From the NCBI GenBank assembly GCA_964395665.1, contig CAYNDH010000004.1:9917-73916 (forward strand): 64,000 nucleotides of DNA, in the 5' to 3' direction. Both the position numbers and the translations under genes were made by a program. Shown one piece after another: positions 41,770 through 49,892 of this stretch. Source of the DNA: JAEZAF01 sp964395665 (lineage in GTDB: Bacteria; Chloroflexota; Anaerolineae; Aggregatilineales; Phototrophicaceae). How positions within the stretch are numbered: the first letter of the stretch is position 1; each line of letters opens with the position of its first letter. The notes under the pieces are model-generated. The model searched no databases and was not told the origin of the DNA. It saw only the letters and a list, made by a program, of their open reading frames with translations.

Positions 41770-44700
41770 CTACTTGGTCTGCTTCACCTGCTTAACGCCG
41801 ATCGTCAGCCGTTCACCACGGATTGAGGTATCCAGCTTTGGATCATCATGCGGCGCGAATTCTGCCCGGAAGAAACCGTTCTTCGCTTCGCCTTCTGTCA
41901 GCGACACACCGAGCGTTTCCTCACGGATGTAATCGGCAAACTGGCGGATCGCCGCATCGAGCTTCTCACTGGCGCTGTAGACGATGTCGATCTTGTCTTC
42001 GATCTCGAAAGACGCATCCTTACGCGTGCTCTGAATACGGCGAACAACCTCACGCGCCAGCCCTTCCCGAAGCAGGCTTTCGGTCAGCGTGGTATCCAGC
42101 GCCGCCAGATAACCGGATTCTTCGGCGACTGCGAAGCCTTCCGCCGCGCCCTGAAGCACTTCGACCTCTTCAGGTGTCGCTTCATAAGTCGTGCCTTCGA
42201 CCTCAACGGTGATATTCTCGCCACTACGCAGCGCCTGTGCCCATGTGCGCACCTGCTTTGGATCGCCTTCGCGCAGCGCCTGCTGCACCTTCGGGAAATT
42301 CTGCCCGAATTTCTTACCCAGCAGGCGCGGGATCGGGTTCAGGCTGAACGTGACGACCTCATCGGCATCCTTCAGCGCGATGATCTCCTTGACATTCAGC
42401 TCTGTCTGGACCAGTTCCGCGAGTTTCGTCAGTGCGTCGGCTTCCCATTTCTCACGGGTGACGAATTGGGCCGCCGCCAGCGGCTGACGCACACCGAGTT
42501 CAGCATTTTCACGTGCGGCACGTCCAAGGCTGACCAGCTTCTGAACGACGTCCATTTCATCCAGCAGACGCTGATTGACAAACGCTTCGTTGACTTCCGG
42601 CCAGTCCGCCAGATGCACGCTCTCCGCCGCATTCCTGTCAATGCCCACGGTCAGCCCACGGTACAACTGATCACTCACCATCGGCATAGCGGGCGCGATC
42701 AGCTTCGAAACCGTCAGCAGACATTCGTAGAGGGTGGCATACGCGCCGAACTTGTCGGCATCGTTCTCACCCTTCCAGAAGCGGCGGCGGCTCAACCGGA
42801 CGTACCAGTTGCTAAGCTGTTCGACAAAGGCCTGCACCGGGCGCGTCGATCCCGGCGCATCATAGCGATCATAGGCGTCCGTCACCTTACCGATCAGGTT
42901 GTGCAGTTCTGCCAGCGCCCACTGATCCAGCACATCACGGTCTTCTACCGCTGGCGCTTCGAGTTCCGGTGTCCAGCCGTCGAGATTGGCATACGTCACG
43001 AAGAAGCTGTAGGTATTCCACAATGTGGACCAGAACTTCTTGACCACATCTCCAACCAGATCCATCGAGAAACGGCGGGAGTCACCGGGCTGTGAAGCGG
43101 TATACATATACCAGCGCATGGCATCGGCCCCGTGTGTGTTCATCACATCATACGGGTCGATGATATTGCCCTTGCTCTTGGACATCTTCTCGCCGTTGGC
43201 GTCGAGAATCAGCCCCAGACAGACGACATTCTTAAAGGCCACACTGTCAAACAGCATGGTGCTGATCGAATGCAGCGTATAGAACCAGCCGCGTGTCTGA
43301 TCCACCGCTTCGCAGATATAATCCGCCGGATACTGGGCTTCGAACATCTCCTGATTGTGGCGCGGGTAGCCCCACTGCGCGACCGGCATCGAGCCGCTGT
43401 CAAACCACACATCGATCACATCCGGCACGCGGCGCATGGTCCCGCCGGTCCCCTTCGGATTCGGGAAGGTGATCTGATCGACATGCGGGCGGTGCAGATC
43501 AAGATCTGACAACTCACGGCCAGCCAGTTCGCTCAATTCGGCCACGCTGCCGATGGTGATTGTTTCGCCGGTGACATCATCCACCCAGATCGGCAGCGGC
43601 GTCCCCCAGTAGCGTTCACGTCCCAGTGCCCAGTCCTTGAGTTCATCGAGCCAGTTCCCGAAGCGGCCATCACGGACATGACCGGGAACCCAGTTGATCG
43701 TCTGGTTGAGTTTGATCATCTCGTCGCGCTTCTTCGTCGTCTCGATAAACCACGAATCACGCGCCAGATACATCAGCGGTGTATTGTCACGCCAGCAGTG
43801 CGGATAATTATGCGTATATTTACGGGACTTATACAGCAGGCCGCGCTCACGCAGATCACGCACGATTTCAGGATCGGCATCCTTGAACCACATCCCACGG
43901 AACTTGGTCACCGCGTCGATGAAGGTCCCGTTCTGATGCACGGTACGCAGCACCGGCAGGCCGTACTTCTTCCCAACCTCAAGGTCATCAGCGCCGAATG
44001 CCGGGGCGATATGCACGATCCCGGTACCATCTTCCGTGCTGACGAAATCACCGGTGACGAGATAGGCGTGATCTTCTTCAACCGGCATGAAGGTGTACAG
44101 CGGGTTATAGTGCATCCCCGCCAGATCCTTGCCCTTGAAGCGCTTCACCACCGTATAACTTTCCGGGTTTTCCAGCGCACGTTCGACGGCGGATTCGGCC
44201 AGAATCAACTGTTCAGTGCCTTCGCCGTGCAGTGTCGGGCCTTCGACCTGAACATAATCAATATCTGCGCCCACTGCCAGCGCGACGTTACCGGGCAGTG
44301 TCCATGGAGTCGTCGTCCACGCAAGGAAGTAAACGCCGGGCTTATCCCGCAGTGGGAAGCGCACGTACACACTCGGATCGGTGACTTCCTCATATCCAAG
44401 TGAGACTTCATGGCTGCTTAACGGAGTCCCGCAGCGGGTGCAGAACGGCACAACCTTGAACCCTTTGTAAATCAGGTCCTTGTCGGAAAGCTGCTTCAGA
44501 ATCCACCAGACGCTCTCGATGTAATCATTGGTGAAGGTCACATAGGCGTTATCCAGATCAGTCCAGTACGCCATACGTTCGGTGAACTTTTCCCAGTCAG
44601 TGATATTACGCAGCACACTGGCACGGGCTTTATCGTTGAATTCTGCCACACCGTAGGTCTCAATCGCATGCTTATCCGGCAGATTGAGTTCCTTTTCAAG

Positions 44701-44988
44701 CGCGATTTCGACCGGCAGACCGTGTGTATCCCACCCACCCTTACGCAGGCAGTAATAGCCGCGCATGGTTTTATAGCGCGGATACATATCCTTGAAAGCA
44801 CGCGCCAGCACATGATGCAGCGCGGGACGGCCATTCACCGTCGGCGGGCCTTCATAGGTCACATACAGAGGGCGACCTTCGCGCTCATTCACCGAGCGTT
44901 CGAAGATCTTGTTACGACGCCAGAAATCGAGTACATCCTGCTCGAGTTCCGGGATATTGACTTTCGCGTTTACTGCCTCAAACGCCAT
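41770..44988 (-). CDS. ileS: Isoleucyl-tRNA synthetase, type 2
   Basis: The ATG at 44988 begins MAFEAVNAKVNIPELEQDVLDFW and has TGGAGA upstream; a further 26 upstream codons are not conserved-looking. The 1072-residue class I synthetase charges tRNA-Ile. Features in order: the catalytic Rossmann domain, the editing CP1 insertion (with TTTPWTLPGN), KMSKS (GEKMSKSKGN), the anticodon domain and a C-terminal extension. Length and motifs fit the eukaryote-like type 2 enzyme, which is often naturally resistant to mupirocin. The position of the HxGH signature reads ALHH (residues 56-59), not HxGH. Its leader contains a small ORF with Ile codons and a hairpin with T6 (45032-45134). Confidence 0.95.
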   Translation of the reverse strand: MAFEAVNAKVNIPELEQDVLDFWRRNKIFERSVNEREGRPLYVTYEGPPTVNGRPALHHVLARAFKDMYPRYKTMRGYYCLRKGGWDTHGLPVEIALEKELNLPDKHAIETYGVAEFNDKARASVLRNITDWEKFTERMAYWTDLDNAYVTFTNDYIESVWWILKQLSDKDLIYKGFKVVPFCTRCGTPLSSHEVSLGYEEVTDPSVYVRFPLRDKPGVYFLAWTTTPWTLPGNVALAVGADIDYVQVEGPTLHGEGTEQLILAESAVERALENPESYTVVKRFKGKDLAGMHYNPLYTFMPVEEDHAYLVTGDFVSTEDGTGIVHIAPAFGADDLEVGKKYGLPVLRTVHQNGTFIDAVTKFRGMWFKDADPEIVRDLRERGLLYKSRKYTHNYPHCWRDNTPLMYLARDSWFIETTKKRDEMIKLNQTINWVPGHVRDGRFGNWLDELKDWALGRERYWGTPLPIWVDDVTGETITIGSVAELSELAGRELSDLDLHRPHVDQITFPNPKGTGGTMRRVPDVIDVWFDSGSMPVAQWGYPRHNQEMFEAQYPADYICEAVDQTRGWFYTLHSISTMLFDSVAFKNVVCLGLILDANGEKMSKSKGNIIDPYDVMNTHGADAMRWYMYTASQPGDSRRFSMDLVGDVVKKFWSTLWNTYSFFVTYANLDGWTPELEAPAVEDRDVLDQWALAELHNLIGKVTDAYDRYDAPGSTRPVQAFVEQLSNWYVRLSRRRFWKGENDADKFGAYATLYECLLTVSKLIAPAMPMVSDQLYRGLTVGIDRNAAESVHLADWPEVNEAFVNQRLLDEMDVVQKLVSLGRAARENAELGVRQPLAAAQFVTREKWEADALTKLAELVQTELNVKEIIALKDADEVVTFSLNPIPRLLGKKFGQNFPKVQQALREGDPKQVRTWAQALRSGENITVEVEGTTYEATPEEVEVLQGAAEGFAVAEESGYLAALDTTLTESLLREGLAREVVRRIQSTRKDASFEIEDKIDIVYSASEKLDAAIRQFADYIREETLGVSLTEGEAKNGFFRAEFAPHDDPKLDTSIRGERLTIGVKQVKQTK

Positions 44989-45031
44989 TGAGTATCTCCA
45001 CGTTTGTGTTGAGCTGACAGGGTGATGAAAG

Positions 45032-45081
45032 AAAAAACCAGAGTTCAGGCTTGTCTTTTCAATCAAGCCGTATCAGGCTGG
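45032..45081 (-). promoter_or_regulatory. Putative transcription attenuator in the ileS leader
   Basis: On the minus strand GGCTTG (45069-45064) pairs with CAAGCC (45053-45048), closed outside by CCAG (45081-45078) with CTGG (45041-45038), and followed at once by T6 (45037-45032). The GGCT part of the 5' arm can instead pair with AGCC at 45079-45076. The 5' arm lies within the last codons of the leader ORF, so a translating ribosome would decide which structure forms. The stems are short with an internal loop, so stability is moderate. Confidence 0.45.
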
Positions 45082-45121
45082 CAATAACACGCGGTGTGAG
45101 CATAACCTTACTCACGACCAC
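45059..45121 (-). CDS. Leader peptide ORF upstream of ileS
   Basis: A GTG start at 45121 lies seven bases after a perfect AGGAGG (45134-45129). The 20-codon frame reads MVVSKVMLTPRVIASLIRLD and contains two Ile codons, ATT and the usually rare ATA, just before the attenuator-like hairpin. A second GTG at 45115 is an alternative start. Its size, strong ribosome-binding site and position suggest a regulatory leader peptide sensing isoleucyl-tRNA, by analogy with amino acid operon leaders. The peptide itself need not have a function. Confidence 0.5.
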   Translation of the reverse strand: MVVSKVMLTPRVIASLIRLD

Positions 45122-45220
45122 GCTGGCACCTCCTATAATCCTGACAAACAGGGCATGGGAAATATTATCACCCAAATTGGAGTTTTACGGTAGAGTGCAG
45201 CTCCGATTGGCGCTAAGATA

Positions 45221-47143
45221 ATGCTGGTTATCATATCCGCTAGCAGTCCGCACCCGATTCAGGAACATCTCTTGAGAACCCGTCAGACGTTAATCCATGC
45301 CCATCAGCGGCAGATCACCCGCCTAAGCATCCGCCGCGATGAAATCCTTCAGCGCAGCTCGAATCTCACCCGCTGGCGTCTGCTGACCTTTATCGCTGGC
45401 TTCTTTGCTACCTTCATCGCCTACAGCATCTCCAACACCACCGGGACATTGGCCCTCATCACGGCAGTCGTCATTTTCGGTGTGCTGGTGGTCTTCCACC
45501 GGCGCGTCCAGCGTACAGCAGATCGGCTGGCGATCTGGCAGCGCATGAAATACGAAGCGCTGGCGCGGCTCCAGCTTCACTGGAACGCCCTGCCAGATGA
45601 GGTGACGATTCCGGTTGAGGCGATACATCCCTTCGCTTATGATCTGGACATTCTCGGCGATTATTCGCTGTACCGCCTGCTCGATACCACCGGCTCCGTG
45701 GGCGGCAGCCGACGTTTATCCGATTGGCTGCTGCAAACTTTGCCAGATATACCGTCGATTCTCCGGCGGCAGGCGCTGGTGCGCGAACTGATCCCCCTGA
45801 CTGGCTTCCGTGACCGGCTGGCGCTGGCAATGCGTGAACCCAATCTGCACCGGCGTGGTGCAAACCCGCGCTGGGATGGTGACGCCATCCTGAACTGGCT
45901 GCGCCATCTGTCCGGCGGACAGGTGCAGGGCTGGCAGGTCGTGCTGCTGCTCGGGCTGGCCGCGCTCAATCTGGTGCTGTTCGCATTGGATGCCCTGGAT
46001 ATCCTGCCGCAGTACTGGATCATCTCGGTCGTCGCCTACTGGATGCTGATGCTGCTGTCGCTGCGCGGTATGGGTGATCTGTTCAGCCGCAGCCTTGCCC
46101 TGCAATCGGAACTCGAACGGATGGCGGCGGCCTTCGAGTCACTTGAATCTTATTCGTATGTGCCGGACAGCCCACTAGCCGCGCTCTGTCAGCCCTTCCG
46201 GGACAGTGTCCGCCGACCGTCAGGCCAGTTTCAGCGCGTGAAGTGGATTGTCTCCGCCATGAGCTTCAGCCGCAATCCGGTGCTGTGGCTGTGGGTCAAT
46301 ACCCTGCTGCCGTGGGATGTCCTGTTCGCCTTCCTGCTGCAACGCCGGGTGCGCGAACTCGGCACCATCCTGCCAGACTGGTTAGAGACCTTCTACGAGA
46401 TCGAAGCCCTGAACGCGCTGGCCGCCTTCGCATGGCTCAATCCGGCGTATACCTTCCCGTACATCGACCGCGAAACCCGCATCGATACCCAGCAGATCGG
46501 CCACCCACTTATCCCGCATGAGGCACGAGTCGCCAATGACTTTACACATGCCGGACTCGGCAGCGTGGTCATCATCACCGGCTCGAATATGTCCGGCAAA
46601 AGCTCATTTCTGCGGACCATCGGCGTCAATCTCTGCCTGACCTATGCGGGTGGCGTAGTTGCAGCCGACACCCTGCACACCGGAATCTTTCGCCTCTTTA
46701 CCTGCATCCGCGTCAGTGACTCCGTGATTGACGGCATCTCATATTTCTATGCCGAAGTGCGGCGGCTCCGCGCCCTGCTGGATGCCATCATCAGCACCGA
46801 TGAAGGGCTTCCGCCGGTCTTCTTCCTGATCGACGAGATCTTCAGGGGGACTAACAACCGCGAACGCCTGATCGGAAGCCGCGAATACATCCGCGCCCTG
46901 ACACAGCATGATGGACTCGGCCTGATCTCCACCCATGATCTCGAACTCACACAGCTTGCCGACGAACTGGAACAGGTCAGCAATCTGCACTTTCGGGAAG
47001 ACATCCGCAATGGCCGGATGCACTTCGATTACCGGCTGCATCACGGCCCCAGCCCGACCACCAATGCCCTGAAGATCATGGCACTGGAAGGCCTGCCGAT
47101 TGGCACCGATGCTTTTAATGACCAGCCGGATCAGCCATTATAG
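45221..47143 (+). CDS. Membrane-anchored MutS-like ATPase
   Basis: This 640-residue protein ends in a MutS-family ATPase domain: Walker A GSNMSGKSS (about 453-461), VSDSVIDGISYFYAEVRRLRALL in the core, Walker B FFLIDEIFRGTNNRER and STHDLELTQL. The N-terminal part has paired membrane helices at about 47-88 and 240-285, unlike mismatch-repair MutS. It lacks the mismatch-recognition domain. This group of MutS-related membrane proteins has no settled function. It is divergent from ileS; the ATG at 45221 has no obvious ribosome-binding site, so the start may be slightly downstream. Confidence 0.85.
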   Translation: MLVIISASSPHPIQEHLLRTRQTLIHAHQRQITRLSIRRDEILQRSSNLTRWRLLTFIAGFFATFIAYSISNTTGTLALITAVVIFGVLVVFHRRVQRTADRLAIWQRMKYEALARLQLHWNALPDEVTIPVEAIHPFAYDLDILGDYSLYRLLDTTGSVGGSRRLSDWLLQTLPDIPSILRRQALVRELIPLTGFRDRLALAMREPNLHRRGANPRWDGDAILNWLRHLSGGQVQGWQVVLLLGLAALNLVLFALDALDILPQYWIISVVAYWMLMLLSLRGMGDLFSRSLALQSELERMAAAFESLESYSYVPDSPLAALCQPFRDSVRRPSGQFQRVKWIVSAMSFSRNPVLWLWVNTLLPWDVLFAFLLQRRVRELGTILPDWLETFYEIEALNALAAFAWLNPAYTFPYIDRETRIDTQQIGHPLIPHEARVANDFTHAGLGSVVIITGSNMSGKSSFLRTIGVNLCLTYAGGVVAADTLHTGIFRLFTCIRVSDSVIDGISYFYAEVRRLRALLDAIISTDEGLPPVFFLIDEIFRGTNNRERLIGSREYIRALTQHDGLGLISTHDLELTQLADELEQVSNLHFREDIRNGRMHFDYRLHHGPSPTTNALKIMALEGLPIGTDAFNDQPDQPL

Positions 47144-47252
47144 ATAAACCGAAGGACACATCTGTCGCTTGCATCCGCGTCAGGTTGTCACGATAATCAA
47201 CCGACAGGATCAAATACCCGATCATCGTTCACCGAGTTCAGGATCAGCGATT

Positions 47253-47612
47253 GTGAAACTCAATACCTACACCATCTGGATTCATACTGGCGGCGAAGCG
47301 CTGGCTGGCACCGACTCCAATGTGTTTATCCAGCTTTACGGGACTGAAGGCAAGACCGAGTCGATTCACCTGCCAGCCAAAGACATCTTCGCCTTTGAAG
47401 CGGACAGCGTCGATAAATTCATCCTGGAAGTCCCGGATCTGGGGGAACTCACCCGCTGCTGTGTCGGGCATGATGGCAGCGTGGATTCCGGCTGGTACGT
47501 GGTGGATGTGCGCGTGGCTGATGATGAAACCGACCGCGAGTGGCACTTCCCCTTTGACCAGTGGATCGGCATTGAAGAGTCCGGAAAACATTTCGCATGC
47601 GCCGACTGCTAA
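47253..47612 (+). CDS. Small PLAT/LH2-domain protein
   Basis: The GTG at 47253 was chosen: AGGATC lies upstream and the domain begins at once (MKLNTYTIWIHTGG). A TTG at 47169 would add 28 unconserved-looking residues. The 119-residue product is essentially one PLAT/LH2 beta-sandwich, shown by TYTIWIHTGG, AGTDSNVFIQLYGTEGKTE, KFILEVPDLGELTRCCVGHD, GWYVVDVRV and the final REWHFPFDQWI. These domains bind lipid or protein at membranes. It overlaps the next lipoprotein gene by 16 bases. Confidence 0.75.
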   Translation: MKLNTYTIWIHTGGEALAGTDSNVFIQLYGTEGKTESIHLPAKDIFAFEADSVDKFILEVPDLGELTRCCVGHDGSVDSGWYVVDVRVADDETDREWHFPFDQWIGIEESGKHFACADC

Positions 47613-48115
47613 ACCTGAACCACCGTAACATACATCCGGTCGGACTATACGCGAGTGTCATCATCACACTGCTCGTCGGGATGCTCTCGGCCTGTAATCT
47701 CGTCCCGACGCAGGAGACCACGCCAGCGCCGACGCCCGACCTGCCCCATGTCGAGTTTCTCTCTCCGCCCAATCAGGCGACGGTGATCGAAGGTGCGCTG
47801 CTGGACGTGGACATCGTCGCACAGGATGAAACATCAGGCATCGCCAGAGTGGAGTTCATCGTCGATGGCAATGTGCTTCAGACGGGCGAAACCGAAAGTG
47901 GAAACGAGAATATCTATCGCGTGACGATGAACTGGCTGGCGGAAGGTGTCGGTTTTCACAGCCTGACCGCAGTCGCCTACCGTCCCACCGGCATCGCCGG
48001 ACAGGAAACCACGATCGTGGTCGAAGTCGTGCCTGATCCTGCGGGCGGTGGTTCTACAGACAGTGTGCCGGGTGGAACCGGCGACGTCGGCGGCGAAACC
48101 GAAGATGCTGACTGA
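47597..48115 (+). CDS. Lipoprotein with Ig-like domain
   Basis: The 172-residue product has a basic N-terminus, a hydrophobic stretch (about 19-32) and a lipobox LSAC, so it should be acylated and held at the membrane surface. After a Thr/Pro spacer comes a bacterial Ig-like domain (HVEFLSPPNQATVIEG, VDIVAQDETSGIARVEFIVDG, SLTAVAYRPTG). The tail is Gly/Asp-rich. It overlaps the PLAT gene and is probably co-expressed with it. Confidence 0.75.
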   Translation: MRRLLNLNHRNIHPVGLYASVIITLLVGMLSACNLVPTQETTPAPTPDLPHVEFLSPPNQATVIEGALLDVDIVAQDETSGIARVEFIVDGNVLQTGETESGNENIYRVTMNWLAEGVGFHSLTAVAYRPTGIAGQETTIVVEVVPDPAGGGSTDSVPGGTGDVGGETEDAD

Positions 48116-48138
48116 TCGCATCAACCGACGCTGCGTGG

Positions 48139-48151
48139 CGTGTAGGGGCGG
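48139..48151. repeat. Short hairpin at a TGTAGGGG repeat fragment
   Basis: CGGGA-TTG-TCCCG forms a small hairpin preceded by TGTAGGGG. The start resembles the repeat ends at 33132 and 41680, so this is probably a remnant of the same family. Confidence 0.4.
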
Positions 48152-48223
48152 GATTGTCCCGACTTATGTCAAAGTTAAAAAGGCCGGATACTATCCGACA
48201 CATAAAGCAGATTGAGACACGTT

Positions 48224-48604
48224 ATGCCCTATCTTGAGCGCATTAACTATCATCCCAACACTGATCAGATGAGTGATGCCGAAAAGCTCTATCTGGCGGA
48301 TCATTTCGACGCTTACGGTGCGGAACTGGTCGCACATGGGCAGGCGCTGCCGTGGCAGTTGATCGAAGAAGTGGAAGTCGCCAAGGCCGCCAGAGCTGCC
48401 GGGCCAGCGGGCTGGCTGGTTAAAAATCTGGTGGTGGGCGGCGAACGCTATCATGTCGGTATTTACTACGGCAATCAGGAAATCGTTTTTTCCAACGTGA
48501 CATGGAATGTCGCGCAGTACATCGTCCGCAATATCGCCTTCTACGCGCCGCAGTCGATCCGCTATTCAGGGCCGGATGATCTGGTCGCCCTCACGCAGGC
48601 CTAG
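48224..48604 (+). CDS. Conserved-looking cytoplasmic protein, unknown function
   Basis: The ATG at 48224 was preferred over an in-frame TTG at 48212. The 126-residue product begins MPYLERINYHPNTDQ and has a helical first half and a beta-rich second half (NLVVGGERYHVGIYYGNQEIVFSN). It has no signal or membrane segment. No family was recognised. The next lipoprotein gene starts 10 bases later, so they may share a transcript. Confidence 0.65.
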   Translation: MPYLERINYHPNTDQMSDAEKLYLADHFDAYGAELVAHGQALPWQLIEEVEVAKAARAAGPAGWLVKNLVVGGERYHVGIYYGNQEIVFSNVTWNVAQYIVRNIAFYAPQSIRYSGPDDLVALTQA

Positions 48605-48614
48605 ACGACACATC

Positions 48615-49814
48615 ATGCGCTTGTGGCAGCACATCACCCTCATCATGCTGATCGCAGCGGCTGTCTGCACCGCATCCGCCTGCACACCCGCGCCCACACC
48701 TGCGCCAACCCCCACACCGCTGCCGCAGTCAGCATGGGGGCCGGTCTATACCGTGGCTTATGCCCCGCAGCTCGATGCCCCCGCCTTTGCCTTTCTCGGT
48801 GATCGTTTTGCATTCGCATGGCTGGCTTCAGATGCCGCCGGTGTGCATCAGGATGTGCGCCATCTGGCCGCAGGCGGGATGACCGCCGCCGCCGCCCTGC
48901 CGCTGGACCCGTTCGCGCCGCATGACCTCAGCGCATGGCCTGCCGCCGAAAACAGCGCCATGCTTCTGTATCTGGATGAAGACAGCGCGACCGAGACGTA
49001 CCGGCTCTATTCTGCCGTTTTTACCGAACCGCACACCCTGGTACGTGGGCCGCAGCGCATTACTGATCAGGCAACCCATCAGTACACCGCCCTGCCATCG
49101 GAGAGCGGTGGCCTGTGGATCGTCTGGAGTACCGGCAACACACTTGAAAGCCGCCTTTTCGCGCAGCAGATCGACGCCTTCGGACGTCCCCAACCCGCAG
49201 CACTGCTGACCACTGATGCCGATGATCCGGTGCTGGTACGCGGTGCAGATGGTCACATGCTGCTGTTCTGGATACAGCCGGTCACGCAGATTGTTTACGC
49301 GGCACAGCTTGAAGCTGGCGCACTGGGTGACATCCGCGCACTGGGTTCCGGTGTTGTCATGCAGCCGGGGGAACTGCGGGTTGATTTTAACGTCATCCCG
49401 ATGGGGGATCAGTTCGTGCTGATCTGGAATACCCTGCTGCCCACCCACACCGCGCAGACCTATCTCAGCACCGCGCAGCTTGATCCACCGGCCCTGACAA
49501 TGCCGACCGTTGCTGAAGCACAGCTATCCGATGGCACCCGACACACCCTGACATGGCTCACGGCTTCTCCGCTTAGCCCGCTGCTGTCTGCTGCGGCAGT
49601 GATCGGGGATGATCTGGGGATCGTCACATGGGATGGTCAGCGCTTCACCGATTTTGAGCCGGTCATCACACTGGACGCGCCGCTGATCGGCCTGCCAGCG
49701 CTGTACGGGGACTCAACCGGCCAGCGTTATCTGCTGTGGGCAGCGCCGCGCACCGAATCCGCCGCAGAACTGCGCTTCACGTCCACTCGCGCAGCCAGCA
49801 CCCTCAGCCAATAG
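48615..49814 (+). CDS. Lipoprotein with propeller-like repeats
   Basis: The ATG at 48615 begins a signal with lipobox ASAC (MRLWQHITLIMLIAAAV then CTASAC), followed by a short Pro/Thr spacer; the open frame upstream lies inside the previous gene. The 399-residue product contains repeated beta-strand units such as LPSESGGLWIVWSTGN, LVRGADGHMLLFWIQP and IPMGDQFVLIWNT, suggesting a sialidase- or WD-like propeller on the outer face of the membrane. No catalytic motif was recognised. Confidence 0.7.
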   Translation: MRLWQHITLIMLIAAAVCTASACTPAPTPAPTPTPLPQSAWGPVYTVAYAPQLDAPAFAFLGDRFAFAWLASDAAGVHQDVRHLAAGGMTAAAALPLDPFAPHDLSAWPAAENSAMLLYLDEDSATETYRLYSAVFTEPHTLVRGPQRITDQATHQYTALPSESGGLWIVWSTGNTLESRLFAQQIDAFGRPQPAALLTTDADDPVLVRGADGHMLLFWIQPVTQIVYAAQLEAGALGDIRALGSGVVMQPGELRVDFNVIPMGDQFVLIWNTLLPTHTAQTYLSTAQLDPPALTMPTVAEAQLSDGTRHTLTWLTASPLSPLLSAAAVIGDDLGIVTWDGQRFTDFEPVITLDAPLIGLPALYGDSTGQRYLLWAAPRTESAAELRFTSTRAASTLSQ

Positions 49815-49880
49815 CATCAGGGCGCATCAGCAGATCAACAGCGGATAGGATCTGCATGTCTGGCGCACCGCCAGAATTTG

Positions 49881-49890
49881 AGGGGTGAGG
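49881..49890. repeat. Dispersed palindromic repeat, half copy 4
   Basis: AGGGGTGAGG, identical to the right end of copies 1 and 3, lies three bases from the stop of the minus-strand gene at 49893. The left half is absent. A CTGGCG-CAC-CGCCAG hairpin sits just before it at 49859-49873. Confidence 0.5.
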
Positions 49891-49892
49891 TT

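Noticed and set aside
41848..43095. Plus-strand open frame of 415 codons
   Set aside because: It lies wholly antisense to ileS, whose translation is fully conserved-looking.
44989..45220. T-box riboswitch upstream of ileS
   Set aside because: The canonical T-box consensus (GGTGGNACCGCG type) is not present; only a partial ACACCGCG stretch occurs, which lies inside the small leader ORF.
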